Position numbers and translations under genes: made by a program
The notes under the pieces: model-generated
The model's input: only the letters and a program-made list of their open reading frames with translations
The model's database searches: none
What the model was told of the DNA's origin: nothing
In this document: positions 8,492 through 16,606 of the stretch, piece after piece
Layout of the letters: every line of letters begins with the position of its first letter
How positions within the stretch are numbered: position 1 is the first letter of the stretch
NCBI RefSeq assembly: GCF_900302445.1
Contig: NZ_ONZF01000002.1
Coordinates: 62,001 to 126,000, forward strand
Source: Palleronia abyssalis
Lineage (GTDB): Bacteria > Pseudomonadota > Alphaproteobacteria > Rhodobacterales > Rhodobacteraceae
DNA length: 64,000 bases
Direction of reading: 5' to 3'

Positions 8492-10071
8492 GACACACCG
8501 CCATTCGCCGCGATCCGGGCCTTCTGCTGCTTTTCCAGCTTCTTCTGGTTCTGCGCGCGGAACTGGTCGTGCAGGTTCGGCGCCCCTTCCCAGACCCCGG
8601 CGGTATCGCCACCGCCGACCCCTTCGAAGAACGCCCGCATCTTCGCCATGCGATTGCCGTTGCCGATGGCGGCATTGACTACCTGCGCCAGGCTTCCTGC
8701 CCCCGCCGGCCCCATGAGGGGACGCGCCGAGATCAGGTTGGTGAAGTACAGGGCAGGGATCCCCAGCTCTTTCGCCTTCTGAACGACAGGCGTGGTCCCG
8801 ATAGCCAGATCGGGCTTCACGCCTTCCATCGCGCTTAGGTCATCCTCGAGGCTTGCGCGGAACACGACCTTACAGCCCTTCGCCTCCAGCCATTCGCGAT
8901 CCGCCGCACCCGCTGCGGTCTTCGGACATGCGGTCCCGACGTAAGGCACGTCCGCGCCGCTCTCGATCAGCAGCCGTGCGACCAGCAATTCGCTGCCCTC
9001 GTAGCCCGACAAGGTGATCGTCCCGTCGATCCGTGCGCCTTTTAGCGCCTCGGTAATCGCGGGCAGGAACGCGTTCTTCGCCGCCCCGATCTGCGCCTCG
9101 GCCACGCCGTAAGCGTTGCCGATGGCACTTAGCCAGGCATTCGTCCCCTCAAGCCCGACAGGGGCCGAGCCGATGATCGTCCGCCCTGCCCGCTCGAACT
9201 CGCGCAGGGACGCCGTATAGAACGGGTGGATGGCCGCCACCGCTTCGCAGTCCAGCGCGGCATACAATTCGCGCCATTCCCGGCACGGCACCACCGGCCC
9301 CGCGGCCAGCCCCATCGGCGCCAGCATCGCGCCGATCATCATCGGATCGGCCGGGAACATCTCGCCCATGAGCGCTACCGTCGGGCGGTCCGTCACGACC
9401 GATTTGGGCCTGCGCACCGGCCCGGCCTCGATCTCTTCCCTGGCTCGGGCAAGCATGGCACCGGCCAGAACGTCCTTCGCCTCGGCATGGGTGGGAATAC
9501 CGAACCCCGGCACGTCGATCCCGATGATCCGCACGCCATCGATCTGCTTGGGCAGCAGGCGCAACGGCACGCCGCTGGCCGTCGGCACGCACAGGTTCGT
9601 CACGACGATCGCGTCGTAGCGGTCCGGATCGGCCATGTCGTGGACGCTCTCGCGGATGTCCTCGAACAGCTTGCCGGTCACCAGCGATTCCGAGTCGAAG
9701 GGTACGTATCCCACAGACCGCCGCGCGCCGTAGAAATGGCTGACGAAGGTCAGGCCATAGACGCAGCACGCGCTGCCCGACAGGATCGTGCCGACCCGGC
9801 GCATTCGAAGGCCGGTGCGCAACGACCCGAAAGCCGGGCACATGGATTGCGGTTTGTCGTGCGGCCCTTGCGGATAATCGGCGGCATAGCGGTCCAGCAG
9901 CTCGCTCTGCCCGGCCGCCCGTGCTGCGCCCTCCATTTCGGCCGCGCCGGCATGACACCCCATCCCGTCGCCCGCGCCGGGATCGACGGCCAGATCGGCG
10001 CCGCCCCGGACGTCTTCGCCCTGGATCACTTGCGCCTTGCCGGCCTCGTCATATTCGACTTCCTGCGCCAT
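8485..10071 (-). CDS. bchY: Chlorophyllide a reductase subunit Y
   Basis: A 528-residue partner of BchZ. The central part carries the cluster-ligand cysteines in [30 protein letters not shown] and [14 protein letters not shown]. Its ribosome binding site (GAAGGG, 5 bases before the ATG) is the tail of a copy of the interspersed repeat that fills the bchX-bchY gap, so the repeat may help set BchY translation. The N-terminal stretch of about 45 residues is acidic and variable. Confidence 0.97.
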   Translation of the reverse strand: MAQEVEYDEAGKAQVIQGEDVRGGADLAVDPGAGDGMGCHAGAAEMEGAARAAGQSELLDRYAADYPQGPHDKPQSMCPAFGSLRTGLRMRRVGTILSGSACCVYGLTFVSHFYGARRSVGYVPFDSESLVTGKLFEDIRESVHDMADPDRYDAIVVTNLCVPTASGVPLRLLPKQIDGVRIIGIDVPGFGIPTHAEAKDVLAGAMLARAREEIEAGPVRRPKSVVTDRPTVALMGEMFPADPMMIGAMLAPMGLAAGPVVPCREWRELYAALDCEAVAAIHPFYTASLREFERAGRTIIGSAPVGLEGTNAWLSAIGNAYGVAEAQIGAAKNAFLPAITEALKGARIDGTITLSGYEGSELLVARLLIESGADVPYVGTACPKTAAGAADREWLEAKGCKVVFRASLEDDLSAMEGVKPDLAIGTTPVVQKAKELGIPALYFTNLISARPLMGPAGAGSLAQVVNAAIGNGNRMAKMRAFFEGVGGGDTAGVWEGAPNLHDQFRAQNQKKLEKQQKARIAANGGVSC

Positions 10072-10076
10072 AACGG

Positions 10077-10123
10077 CCCTTCATTCTTGCAAAAATACCC
10101 CGGGGGTCCGGGGGCAGCGCCCC
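10077..10123 (-). repeat. Interspersed G/C-rich repeat, copy 2, between bchX and bchY
   Basis: Reading on the minus strand, 47 bp: GGGGCGCTGCCCCCGGACCC, then a CCGGGG palindrome and TATTTTTGCAAGAATGAAGGG. It aligns along its whole length with the copy inside bchP (2117-2166) with a few substitutions and a 3-bp size difference. It fills most of the 65-bp bchX-bchY spacer, and its GAAGGG end supplies the bchY Shine-Dalgarno sequence. Confidence 0.85.
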
Positions 10124-10136
10124 GGCCGGGTCTTCA

Positions 10137-11150
10137 TCACGCCTCGTCGTAAACCACCTCGAGCGAGGCCCGCGGTGCCGATTTGGATCCGCGCATGTCG
10201 GCATCCGTGGCAGGCTCCAGCACCACGTCGCCTCCCGTGTCCTTGCTGTCGAACAGGGCCAGCAGCCCGTCCTGATCCAGGGGCGCGGGGCGGCAGGGGG
10301 GCGCCACGCCGACGGCCTCCGCCAGTCCCGCGAACATGTCGCCCCACGGCGAAGCCGCGGTTCCGACAATCTGGTAATTCGCCGATTTCTTGCGCAGGTC
10401 GTCATCCGCCGGAATCGCCGCCAAAACGGGAATTTCAACGGCCTTCGCGAAGGCCTGGGCCTCGCCTGAGCCGTCGTCCTTGTTGATGACCAGTCCGGCG
10501 ACGCCGACATTGCCGCCCAGCCTTCGGAAATACTCAACCGCCGAGCAGACGTTGTTCGCGACATAAAGCGACTGGAGGTCGTTCGATCCGACCAGGATCA
10601 CCTTTTGCGCCATGTCCCGCGCGATTGGCAGGCCGAAGCCGCCGCAGACCACGTCGCCCAGGAAATCCAGCAGCACGTAGTCGAAATCCCAGTCGTGGAA
10701 GCCCAGTTTGTCCAGCAGCTCGAACCCGTGGATAATTCCGCGTCCGCCGCAGCCCCGGCCGACTTCGGGCCCGCCAAGCTCCATCGCGAAGACGCCGCCG
10801 CGCTTGAAGCAGACGTCGCCGATGGCGACCTCTTCCCCGGCCAGCTTCTTCTTTGTCGAGGTCTCGATGATCGTCGGGCAGGCCTTGCCGCCGAACAGCA
10901 GGCTGGTCGTGTCGGATTTCGGATCGCATCCGATCAGCAACACGCGCTTGCCCTGTTCGGCCATCATGTGGCTGAGGTTGGCCAGCGTGAACGACTTGCC
11001 GATCCCGCCCTTGCCATAGATCGCGATGATCTGACATTTCGACGTCGGTTCGCCCTGCGGCACTTCCAGCGTCGGCTCGGCGGCTTCGGCCTTCAGGTTG
11101 GCGTCGTAGTCGCGCAGGTTCGGGACGGTGTTCGGATCGTCGAGGCTCAT
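10137..11150 (-). CDS. bchX: Chlorophyllide a reductase iron protein subunit X
   Basis: A 337-residue NifH-like ATPase that passes electrons to BchYZ. The P-loop is [18 protein letters not shown]. The two [4Fe-4S] ligand cysteines appear in GRGCGGRG and GDVVCGGFG, and [14 protein letters not shown] is the switch region. I chose the ATG at 11150 because it overlaps the bchC stop as ATGA and gives the usual BchX length; a longer open frame lies inside bchC. Confidence 0.97.
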   Translation of the reverse strand: MSLDDPNTVPNLRDYDANLKAEAAEPTLEVPQGEPTSKCQIIAIYGKGGIGKSFTLANLSHMMAEQGKRVLLIGCDPKSDTTSLLFGGKACPTIIETSTKKKLAGEEVAIGDVCFKRGGVFAMELGGPEVGRGCGGRGIIHGFELLDKLGFHDWDFDYVLLDFLGDVVCGGFGLPIARDMAQKVILVGSNDLQSLYVANNVCSAVEYFRRLGGNVGVAGLVINKDDGSGEAQAFAKAVEIPVLAAIPADDDLRKKSANYQIVGTAASPWGDMFAGLAEAVGVAPPCRPAPLDQDGLLALFDSKDTGGDVVLEPATDADMRGSKSAPRASLEVVYDEA

Positions 11151-12088
11151 GCCACGTCCTTCCAGTCGAGAATAAGTTTCAGGCACGACGGGTCGGTGAA
11201 CGCCGTACGATACGCGGCCTCGGCATCGGTGGCCGGGCGGCGATGGGTGATGAGTCCGTCGAGGGACAGTGCCCCCGATTCGATCAGCTGGCGGGTCACG
11301 GCCAGGTCCGTGGCGTTCCATTCGGCCGCGATGCGGATCCGCGCTTCCTTCATGAAGGCCGGCGGGAAGGCGAAGCTGATCGGGTCGCTATAGAAGCCCG
11401 CCAGCACGATCTCTCCGCCCTTGGCAATCCGACCGATCAGGTCGGGCAGAAGGCCGGCGTTGCCCGTCGCGTCGAAGATCGTCGAATAGTCACGGCGCGG
11501 ATCGGCATCGGGGTGGATCGTCTCGTATCCGTCGGCGCCGGAAAGTCGCTCGGGTGCAATCTCCCACACGGTCGGTTGGCCGCCAGCCAGAACGGTCAGA
11601 CGTGCCAGAAGGCGACCCAGCGTGCCATGTCCGACGATCAGGTCGGGCAATTCCGTGCGCAGGCCGGCGATCGCGTGCCGGGCGGTGGCGGCCAGCGCCA
11701 GAAGCGCCCCGCGATCCCCGAGACCCGCATCGACCCGGGCAAGACGCGCGCCCTTGGCCACGATCCGGTTCGACGCGCCGCCGAACAGCCCCCGGACGCC
11801 GTCATAGCAGTCGGCACCGGGCACGAAGACCGTATCGCCGACCTTCACGCCCGCACCGGGACGCGCCTCGACTACTTCGCCGACGCTCTCGTAACCGGGG
11901 ATCAGGGGATAGCCCATGCCGGGGAACGGGGGCATCTGACCGGCCCAGAACAGCTTCTCCGTTCCGGTCGACACGCCAGAGGCCCTTACATCGATGATCA
12001 CGTCCCCGTCTTGGGGCGCGGTCAGCAGGACAGAATCGAGATGAAGCCGCTCGGCTCCTTCAAGAATGATTGCCTTGGCATCCAGCAT
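11147..12088 (-). CDS. bchC: 2-Desacetyl-2-hydroxyethyl bacteriochlorophyllide dehydrogenase
   Basis: A 313-residue member of the medium-chain dehydrogenase fold that oxidises the C3 hydroxyethyl group to acetyl. [29 protein letters not shown] is typical of BchC, which lacks the usual structural zinc loop. The cofactor-binding strand contains [13 protein letters not shown]. It is the first gene of the minus-strand operon; its promoter with two PpsR/CrtJ palindromes lies 45-88 bases upstream. Confidence 0.96.
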   Translation of the reverse strand: MLDAKAIILEGAERLHLDSVLLTAPQDGDVIIDVRASGVSTGTEKLFWAGQMPPFPGMGYPLIPGYESVGEVVEARPGAGVKVGDTVFVPGADCYDGVRGLFGGASNRIVAKGARLARVDAGLGDRGALLALAATARHAIAGLRTELPDLIVGHGTLGRLLARLTVLAGGQPTVWEIAPERLSGADGYETIHPDADPRRDYSTIFDATGNAGLLPDLIGRIAKGGEIVLAGFYSDPISFAFPPAFMKEARIRIAAEWNATDLAVTRQLIESGALSLDGLITHRRPATDAEAAYRTAFTDPSCLKLILDWKDVA

Positions 12089-12132
12089 GGTGCGCTCCCT
12101 CCCACCGCGGACCGAAACGTCCGAGGTACATG

Positions 12133-12176
12133 TGTCAGTTTAACTTTACACATTAGTCTGTCAATCAAAACGTACA
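12133..12176 (-). promoter_or_regulatory. bchC promoter with two PpsR/CrtJ operators
   Basis: Two perfect TGT-N12-ACA palindromes, TGTCAGTTTAACTTTACA (12133-12150) and TGTCAATCAAAACGTACA (12159-12176), are 8 bp apart. On the minus strand a sigma-70 -35 TTGACA (12164-12159) and -10 TAAACT (12142-12137), 16 bp apart, lie inside the two sites. CrtJ/PpsR binds paired sites with this spacing at the Rhodobacter bchC promoter and represses under oxygen. A transcript would begin roughly 40 bases before the bchC ATG. Confidence 0.92.
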
Positions 12177-12184
12177 GCCAAGTG

Positions 12185-13249
12185 TCAGGCGCGGGCCTCG
12201 ATGACGGAGGTTACGAAGCCCCGGCGGGGCCGCGGGGCACGGATATGACCAAATCCTGCCTGGGACAGAAACGCCGCGATTTCACGCGCGGATCTGGCCT
12301 TTCCTGTCCCCATGGCGGCGCAATAGACGGCAAAGTAGACGTCGCCCGCCGTATGGGGCCGGTCGCCGCCTGTCATGGGCTCGGCAATCAGGATGCGCCC
12401 CCCATCGGGCAGCGCAGCGCGGGCAGCAGCCAGCAGATCGCGCACGGTCGCGTCGTCGTGGTCGTAAAGCACCCGCACCAGAGAGATTGCGTCCGCCTCG
12501 CCGGGCAGATCGTCGGTGCGGAAACTGCCACCCGCGGGCGTGATTCGCGGGGACAGGTCCGGCGGTACCGTCACGACCACCTCGGGCAGATCAAAGAGGA
12601 TGCCTGTCAGATCAGGGTATCGGGCAACGGCGTGGGACAGGAACGTGCCGCTGCCCCCGCCGATGTCCAAAAGGCGGCGCACGCCGCCAAGGTCGACCTG
12701 GTCCAGCGCGTCCTGCGCGACCAGCGCCTGGCTGTCGGCCATCAGGCGCGAATACCGCGCAGCCTCGGCCGATCCCGCCCCGCCTCCGAAGACATAGGGC
12801 CAGAACCGGGCAAGCTCCGGGTCGGTTTGCCCCCGCAGGAAGGCCACAGGATCGGCCAGGTCGCCATAGAGGACATCATGATGCAGGATCATTCCCCTGA
12901 CACCCGGCACAGCGGTCAAGGCCGCGCCGCGCGTCGTGGTCTGGAACCGCCCGGCGGACAGGCGTAGCAGGCCCATGGCGACCCCGGCGCGCATTAGAAG
13001 CTGGGTGCGCTCAGGCGTCAGGCCGATTTGGGGGGCTAGGTCTTCGGCCTCGACAGGATCGGCAGCGGTTTCGAGCACATTTAGCTCGATCAGCGCACGC
13101 AGCATCTGGCTTTGGACGAAGCCCGAGATCAGGTCGAAGATCGCCTCTCCTTCGCGCCGCACGAAGGGACGGGTCAGCGGGAAGCGCGCGGCCCAGGTCT
13201 GGAATTTCGGATCGGCCGCGAAGCGGGCCAGTCGTGTGCGAAGACCCAT
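12185..13249 (-). CDS. crtF: Hydroxyneurosporene/demethylspheroidene O-methyltransferase CrtF
   Basis: A 354-residue SAM-dependent O-methyltransferase that methylates the C1 hydroxyl in the spheroidene pathway. An N-terminal helical dimerisation domain with FDLISGFVQSQMLRALIEL precedes the SAM-binding LLDIGGGSGTFLSHAV (about residue 190) and the late IAEPMTGG loop. The ATG at 13249 was chosen 19 bases after the crtE stop; a frame open to 13321 would overlap crtE. It ends 96 bases before bchC, the usual crtEF-bchC arrangement. Confidence 0.93.
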   Translation of the reverse strand: MGLRTRLARFAADPKFQTWAARFPLTRPFVRREGEAIFDLISGFVQSQMLRALIELNVLETAADPVEAEDLAPQIGLTPERTQLLMRAGVAMGLLRLSAGRFQTTTRGAALTAVPGVRGMILHHDVLYGDLADPVAFLRGQTDPELARFWPYVFGGGAGSAEAARYSRLMADSQALVAQDALDQVDLGGVRRLLDIGGGSGTFLSHAVARYPDLTGILFDLPEVVVTVPPDLSPRITPAGGSFRTDDLPGEADAISLVRVLYDHDDATVRDLLAAARAALPDGGRILIAEPMTGGDRPHTAGDVYFAVYCAAMGTGKARSAREIAAFLSQAGFGHIRAPRPRRGFVTSVIEARA

Positions 13250-13268
13250 TCCGGGGCGCCGGCCGCGA

Positions 13269-14141
13269 TCACTCGCCCGGAAAGCGCAGAAGGGCCTCGC
13301 GCGGGGCCAGCTTATGGGCATAGCGCGTGACCAGCTCGGCCAGCTTCGCTTCGCCCGGGCACGAGGGGATCGAGGCGATTGTCCCCGACAGGATGTCGTC
13401 CAGCCGCTTCACCGCGCCCCGGACGCCAAGCTCGGCCACGGCCGAGGGCCGGCCCAGCCGGTCGTCCTGCCCGCACGGCTTGCCCAGATGCGCTTCGTCC
13501 AGAAGCGCGTCGCGCAGGTCGTCGGCAACCTGGAACGCTTCGCCGATCCGCGCGCCAAGCTCTTCCCATGGCTCGGGATCCTGCCCCGCGGCCGCGGCGC
13601 CCATCTGCGTCGCCGCGATGAACAGCGCGCCGGTCTTGGCCCGGTGATAGGCGCGCAGGTCGATCTTGCCTTCACTCTCCCAGCCCTGCCCGGCGCAGAT
13701 GCCATCCGGCATGCCCGTGCGCTGCGCCAGAATCCGGATCAGGGCGATGCCGCGCATCGGGTCTTCGGGCGCGGCATGTGCCAGCGTATCGAACCCCATG
13801 ACGATCAGGCTGTCTCCGGCCAGCACGGCCAACGGCTCGGAATACGCGCGGTGCAGCGTTGCCTTGCCCCGCCGCAAATCCGCATCGTCAAAGCACGGCA
13901 GGTCGTCGTGAACGAGGCTGGCACAGTGGATCAGCTCGATCGCGGCGGCCGCGGCGTCAGTGACGCAGGGCCTGTCGTCCCCGCAGGCCAGCGCAACGCT
14001 GGTCAGGATGGTCGGGCGGATGCGTGCTCCGCCAGGCTTGCAGGCATAGCTCAGCGCTTCGGCCAACCGCGGCGGACCGTCGCCCCCCTGCCCGCGTCGC
14101 AGGGCTGCATCCAGGGCGGTCTCGATCCGGTTGGCAAGCAT
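13269..14141 (-). CDS. crtE: Geranylgeranyl diphosphate synthase CrtE
   Basis: A 290-residue isoprenyl diphosphate synthase that makes the C20 precursor for carotenoids and the pigment tail. The first aspartate-rich motif is DDLPCFDDAD (about residues 79-87) and the second DDLRD (207-211). The substrate-binding GGARIRP (37-43) is present. It is transcribed with crtF, divergently from crtD, from a spacer that holds PpsR/CrtJ-type operators. Confidence 0.94.
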   Translation of the reverse strand: MLANRIETALDAALRRGQGGDGPPRLAEALSYACKPGGARIRPTILTSVALACGDDRPCVTDAAAAAIELIHCASLVHDDLPCFDDADLRRGKATLHRAYSEPLAVLAGDSLIVMGFDTLAHAAPEDPMRGIALIRILAQRTGMPDGICAGQGWESEGKIDLRAYHRAKTGALFIAATQMGAAAAGQDPEPWEELGARIGEAFQVADDLRDALLDEAHLGKPCGQDDRLGRPSAVAELGVRGAVKRLDDILSGTIASIPSCPGEAKLAELVTRYAHKLAPREALLRFPGE

Positions 14142-14153
14142 GACGATCCTGAC

Positions 14154-14195
14154 TGTCTAATTCAGCTGACGCAAAAGTGTAAACCAATCTGGACA
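14154..14195. promoter_or_regulatory. PpsR/CrtJ operators in the crtE-crtD divergent spacer
   Basis: A perfect palindrome TGTAAACCAATCTGGACA (TGT-N12-ACA, 14178-14195) lies 6 bp from a near-match TGTCTAATTCAGCTGACG (TGT-N12-ACG, 14154-14171). Both are in the 84-bp gap between the divergent crtE and crtD starts, so one bound repressor array could silence both carotenoid transcripts under oxygen. On the minus strand TTTACA overlaps the perfect site and could be the crtE -35; I could not place a confident -10 for crtD. Confidence 0.85.
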
Positions 14196-14225
14196 CACGA
14201 GGATGCCGCTGTCAACGTCGGCGGC

Positions 14226-15683
14226 ATGGCACGGACACGGATCATCGTCGTGGGCGCCGGGATCGGCGGTCTGTCATCTGCAATGCGGGTGGCCCATGCC
14301 GGCTGTCACGTCAAGATGTTCGAGGCATCGGCCGCGCCGGGTGGCAAGATGCGCACAATTCCCAGCAAAAGCGGCCCCGTCGATGCCGGCCCAACGGTGC
14401 TGACGATGCGGGGCGTGTTCGATGACCTGTTCGAGGGCTGCGGGCACACCCTGTCCCAACACATCACGCTGGACCCCGAGCCTGTTCTGGCCCGGCATTT
14501 CTGGCCGGACGGGAGCCGGTTGGACCTGTTTTCAGACCCCGAGGCATCGGCCGAGGCGGTGGACCGGTTCGCCGGACCCCAAAGCGCGGACGACTTTCGC
14601 AGATTCCATGCCGAGACGCGCCGCTTGTTCCGCGCGTTCGAGGCCCCCGTGATGCGGCAGGCCCGCCCCTCCCCCGCCGCGTTGACGACCCGGACGCTGG
14701 CCGATCCGGCATTGATCCGGGCGATGGCCCCCCTCTCCACATTGGCGCAGCGGTTGGGCGCGCGCTTTCGCGATCCGCGTCTGGCGCAGCTTTTCGGGCG
14801 CTATGCGACCTATGTCGGGGGATCGCCCTACCGGGTGCCTGCGCTTCTTGCGCTGGTCTGGCAGGCCGAAGCGCAAGGCGTCTGGCGCGTCCGGGGCGGC
14901 ATGCACCGCCTCGCCGCCGGGATGGCGGATGCCGCCGCGCAATTGGGGGTCGAGATTGCCTACGATGCACCGGTCGCACGGATCGAAAGCGGCCCGGCGG
15001 TCGTGCTGGCCGACGGGACGCGCCACACTGCGGATGCCGTGATTTTCAACGGCGATCCCCGTGCGCTGCGGACTGGCCATCTGGGTCCGGACCCGCAGAC
15101 CGCCGTTCCCCGAAGTGCCGTTCACCCCCGATCGCTTTCGGCCGAGGTCTGGGCGTTCGCCGGCACGCCCGAAGGGGCCGACCTGCACCACCACAACATC
15201 TTCTTCGGGGCCGACCCCACGACCGAGTTCAAGCCCATCACCCATGGCGCGGCCGCGCGGGATCCCAGCATATACATCTGCGCGCAAGACCGCGGCACCG
15301 GGCGCGCCCCACCTGAAACCGAGCGGTTCGAGACCATCGTGAACGCCGCCCCCATTTCCGAAGACGAGGAGCCCACACCATGCTTCAACAGGACATTCGA
15401 AACGCTGGCCAGCCGGGGTCTGACCTTCCGGACGCGGCCCGATCCGAGCGCGCGGACGACCCCGCAGGACTTCGCGGCGCTGTTTCCGGGCAGCCTCGGC
15501 TCGCTTTACGGGCGATCCCCCGAGGGGATGCTGGCGACGTTCCAGAGGCCGGGAGCCCGCAGCAAGATGCCGGGGCTGTACCTGGCGGGGGGCGGGGTCC
15601 ATCCGGGGGCGGGGGTGCCGATGGCGGCGCTTTCCGGCAAGCACGCGGCCGAGGCGATCTTGAAGGACCGAACTTCGACATAG
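14226..15683 (+). CDS. crtD: Methoxyneurosporene (hydroxyneurosporene) dehydrogenase CrtD
   Basis: A 485-residue FAD carotenoid desaturase that inserts the C3-C4 double bond. The N-terminal FAD fold IIVVGAGIGGLSSAMRVAHAG and the C-terminal signature LYLAGGGVHPGAGVPMAALSGKHAAEAIL are both intact. The open frame extends far upstream to 12936, but that part runs antisense to crtE and crtF. The ATG at 14226 begins the FAD fold and follows the operator region. It is co-directional and overlapping or nearly so with crtC. Confidence 0.94.
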   Translation: MARTRIIVVGAGIGGLSSAMRVAHAGCHVKMFEASAAPGGKMRTIPSKSGPVDAGPTVLTMRGVFDDLFEGCGHTLSQHITLDPEPVLARHFWPDGSRLDLFSDPEASAEAVDRFAGPQSADDFRRFHAETRRLFRAFEAPVMRQARPSPAALTTRTLADPALIRAMAPLSTLAQRLGARFRDPRLAQLFGRYATYVGGSPYRVPALLALVWQAEAQGVWRVRGGMHRLAAGMADAAAQLGVEIAYDAPVARIESGPAVVLADGTRHTADAVIFNGDPRALRTGHLGPDPQTAVPRSAVHPRSLSAEVWAFAGTPEGADLHHHNIFFGADPTTEFKPITHGAAARDPSIYICAQDRGTGRAPPETERFETIVNAAPISEDEEPTPCFNRTFETLASRGLTFRTRPDPSARTTPQDFAALFPGSLGSLYGRSPEGMLATFQRPGARSKMPGLYLAGGGVHPGAGVPMAALSGKHAAEAILKDRTST

Positions 15684-15715
15684 AGGTCCCGCCCGACGGC
15701 TATGCCTGGTGGTAT

Positions 15716-16594
15716 GTGGACGGGATCAGCGACGATGGCGAGAACGCGCTGTCCGTCATCGGGTTCATCGGCTCGGTCTTCTCGCCGTGGTATCGCTGGT
15801 CGGGCCGGAAGGCGCCCGAGAACAACGTCTGCATGAACGTCGCCACCTACGGCAAGGGCGCGCGCTTCGCGATGACCGACCGGGGGCGCGGGACGCTGAA
15901 GCAGACGAAGGACACCCTGACCATCGGCCCCTCGTCGATGCACTGGGACGGCAATCGGCTGTTGATCGAGGTGAACGAGGTCAGCTCTCCGCCGTTCGTC
16001 TCACGCATTCAGGGCACGATCATCGTCACCCCGGGCGGGATCACGGATCGCGAATTCCTGCTGACCGATGACGGCGCCCATGTCTGGCGACCCCTGTCGC
16101 CCGCCAGCCGGATCGAGGTCGATTTGGGCCCCCGCGGGAAATGGAGCGGGACCGGCTATTTCGACAGCAATTTCGGCACCCGCGCGATGGAGGCCGACTG
16201 CGCCTACTGGACATGGGGGCGCTTCCCTATCGAAGGCGGCACACGCTGTTTCTACGAGGCCGTGCGCCGCGACGGGACCGAGCAGATCGGCAGCTTCATG
16301 TTCCACACCGACGGCCGGGTGGAAGAGGTCGCCCCGCCACCCCGGCAGGGCATGCGGCGATCCCTTTGGGGCGTGCGGCGGGCCACGCGGGGCGATCCGG
16401 GCAGCCGGCCGCGGCAGGTGAAGGGGATGCTGGATGCGCCCTTCTATTGCAGGTCGGTCGTGCGCACCGTGCTGGACGGCCAGACCTCGACTGGGGTGCA
16501 CGAGGCGCTGGACCTGAACCGGTTCCGGGGGCCGTGGCTGATGCCGCTTCTGGCTGTCCGCGTCCCCCGCAATTTCGGCTGGCCAAAGGCCTGA
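15716..16594 (+). CDS. crtC: Hydroxyneurosporene synthase CrtC (carotenoid 1,2-hydratase); start uncertain
   Basis: CrtC adds water across the C1-C2 bond of neurosporene. IGFIGSVFSPWYRWSGRKAPEN and the later GTGYFDSNFGTRAMEADCAYWTWGRFP region are family signatures. The marked start is a GTG at 15716. Family-like sequence seems to begin earlier, at about 15665 (GPNFDIEVPPDGYAWWYVDG), yet that in-frame stretch has no ATG, GTG or TTG until far upstream (ATG at 15380, 300 bases inside crtD). Options are GTG 15716, a rare ATA at 15680 after the GAAGG at 15662, or the long overlap. It converges with mscS, 12 bases apart. Confidence 0.88.
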   Translation: MDGISDDGENALSVIGFIGSVFSPWYRWSGRKAPENNVCMNVATYGKGARFAMTDRGRGTLKQTKDTLTIGPSSMHWDGNRLLIEVNEVSSPPFVSRIQGTIIVTPGGITDREFLLTDDGAHVWRPLSPASRIEVDLGPRGKWSGTGYFDSNFGTRAMEADCAYWTWGRFPIEGGTRCFYEAVRRDGTEQIGSFMFHTDGRVEEVAPPPRQGMRRSLWGVRRATRGDPGSRPRQVKGMLDAPFYCRSVVRTVLDGQTSTGVHEALDLNRFRGPWLMPLLAVRVPRNFGWPKA

Positions 16595-16606
16595 CCGAGG
16601 CCCAAC

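Noticed and set aside
12936-14225. A very long plus-strand open frame leading into crtD
   Set aside because: It lies antisense to crtF and crtE, has no relation to CrtD, and the FAD fold begins at the ATG at 14226.
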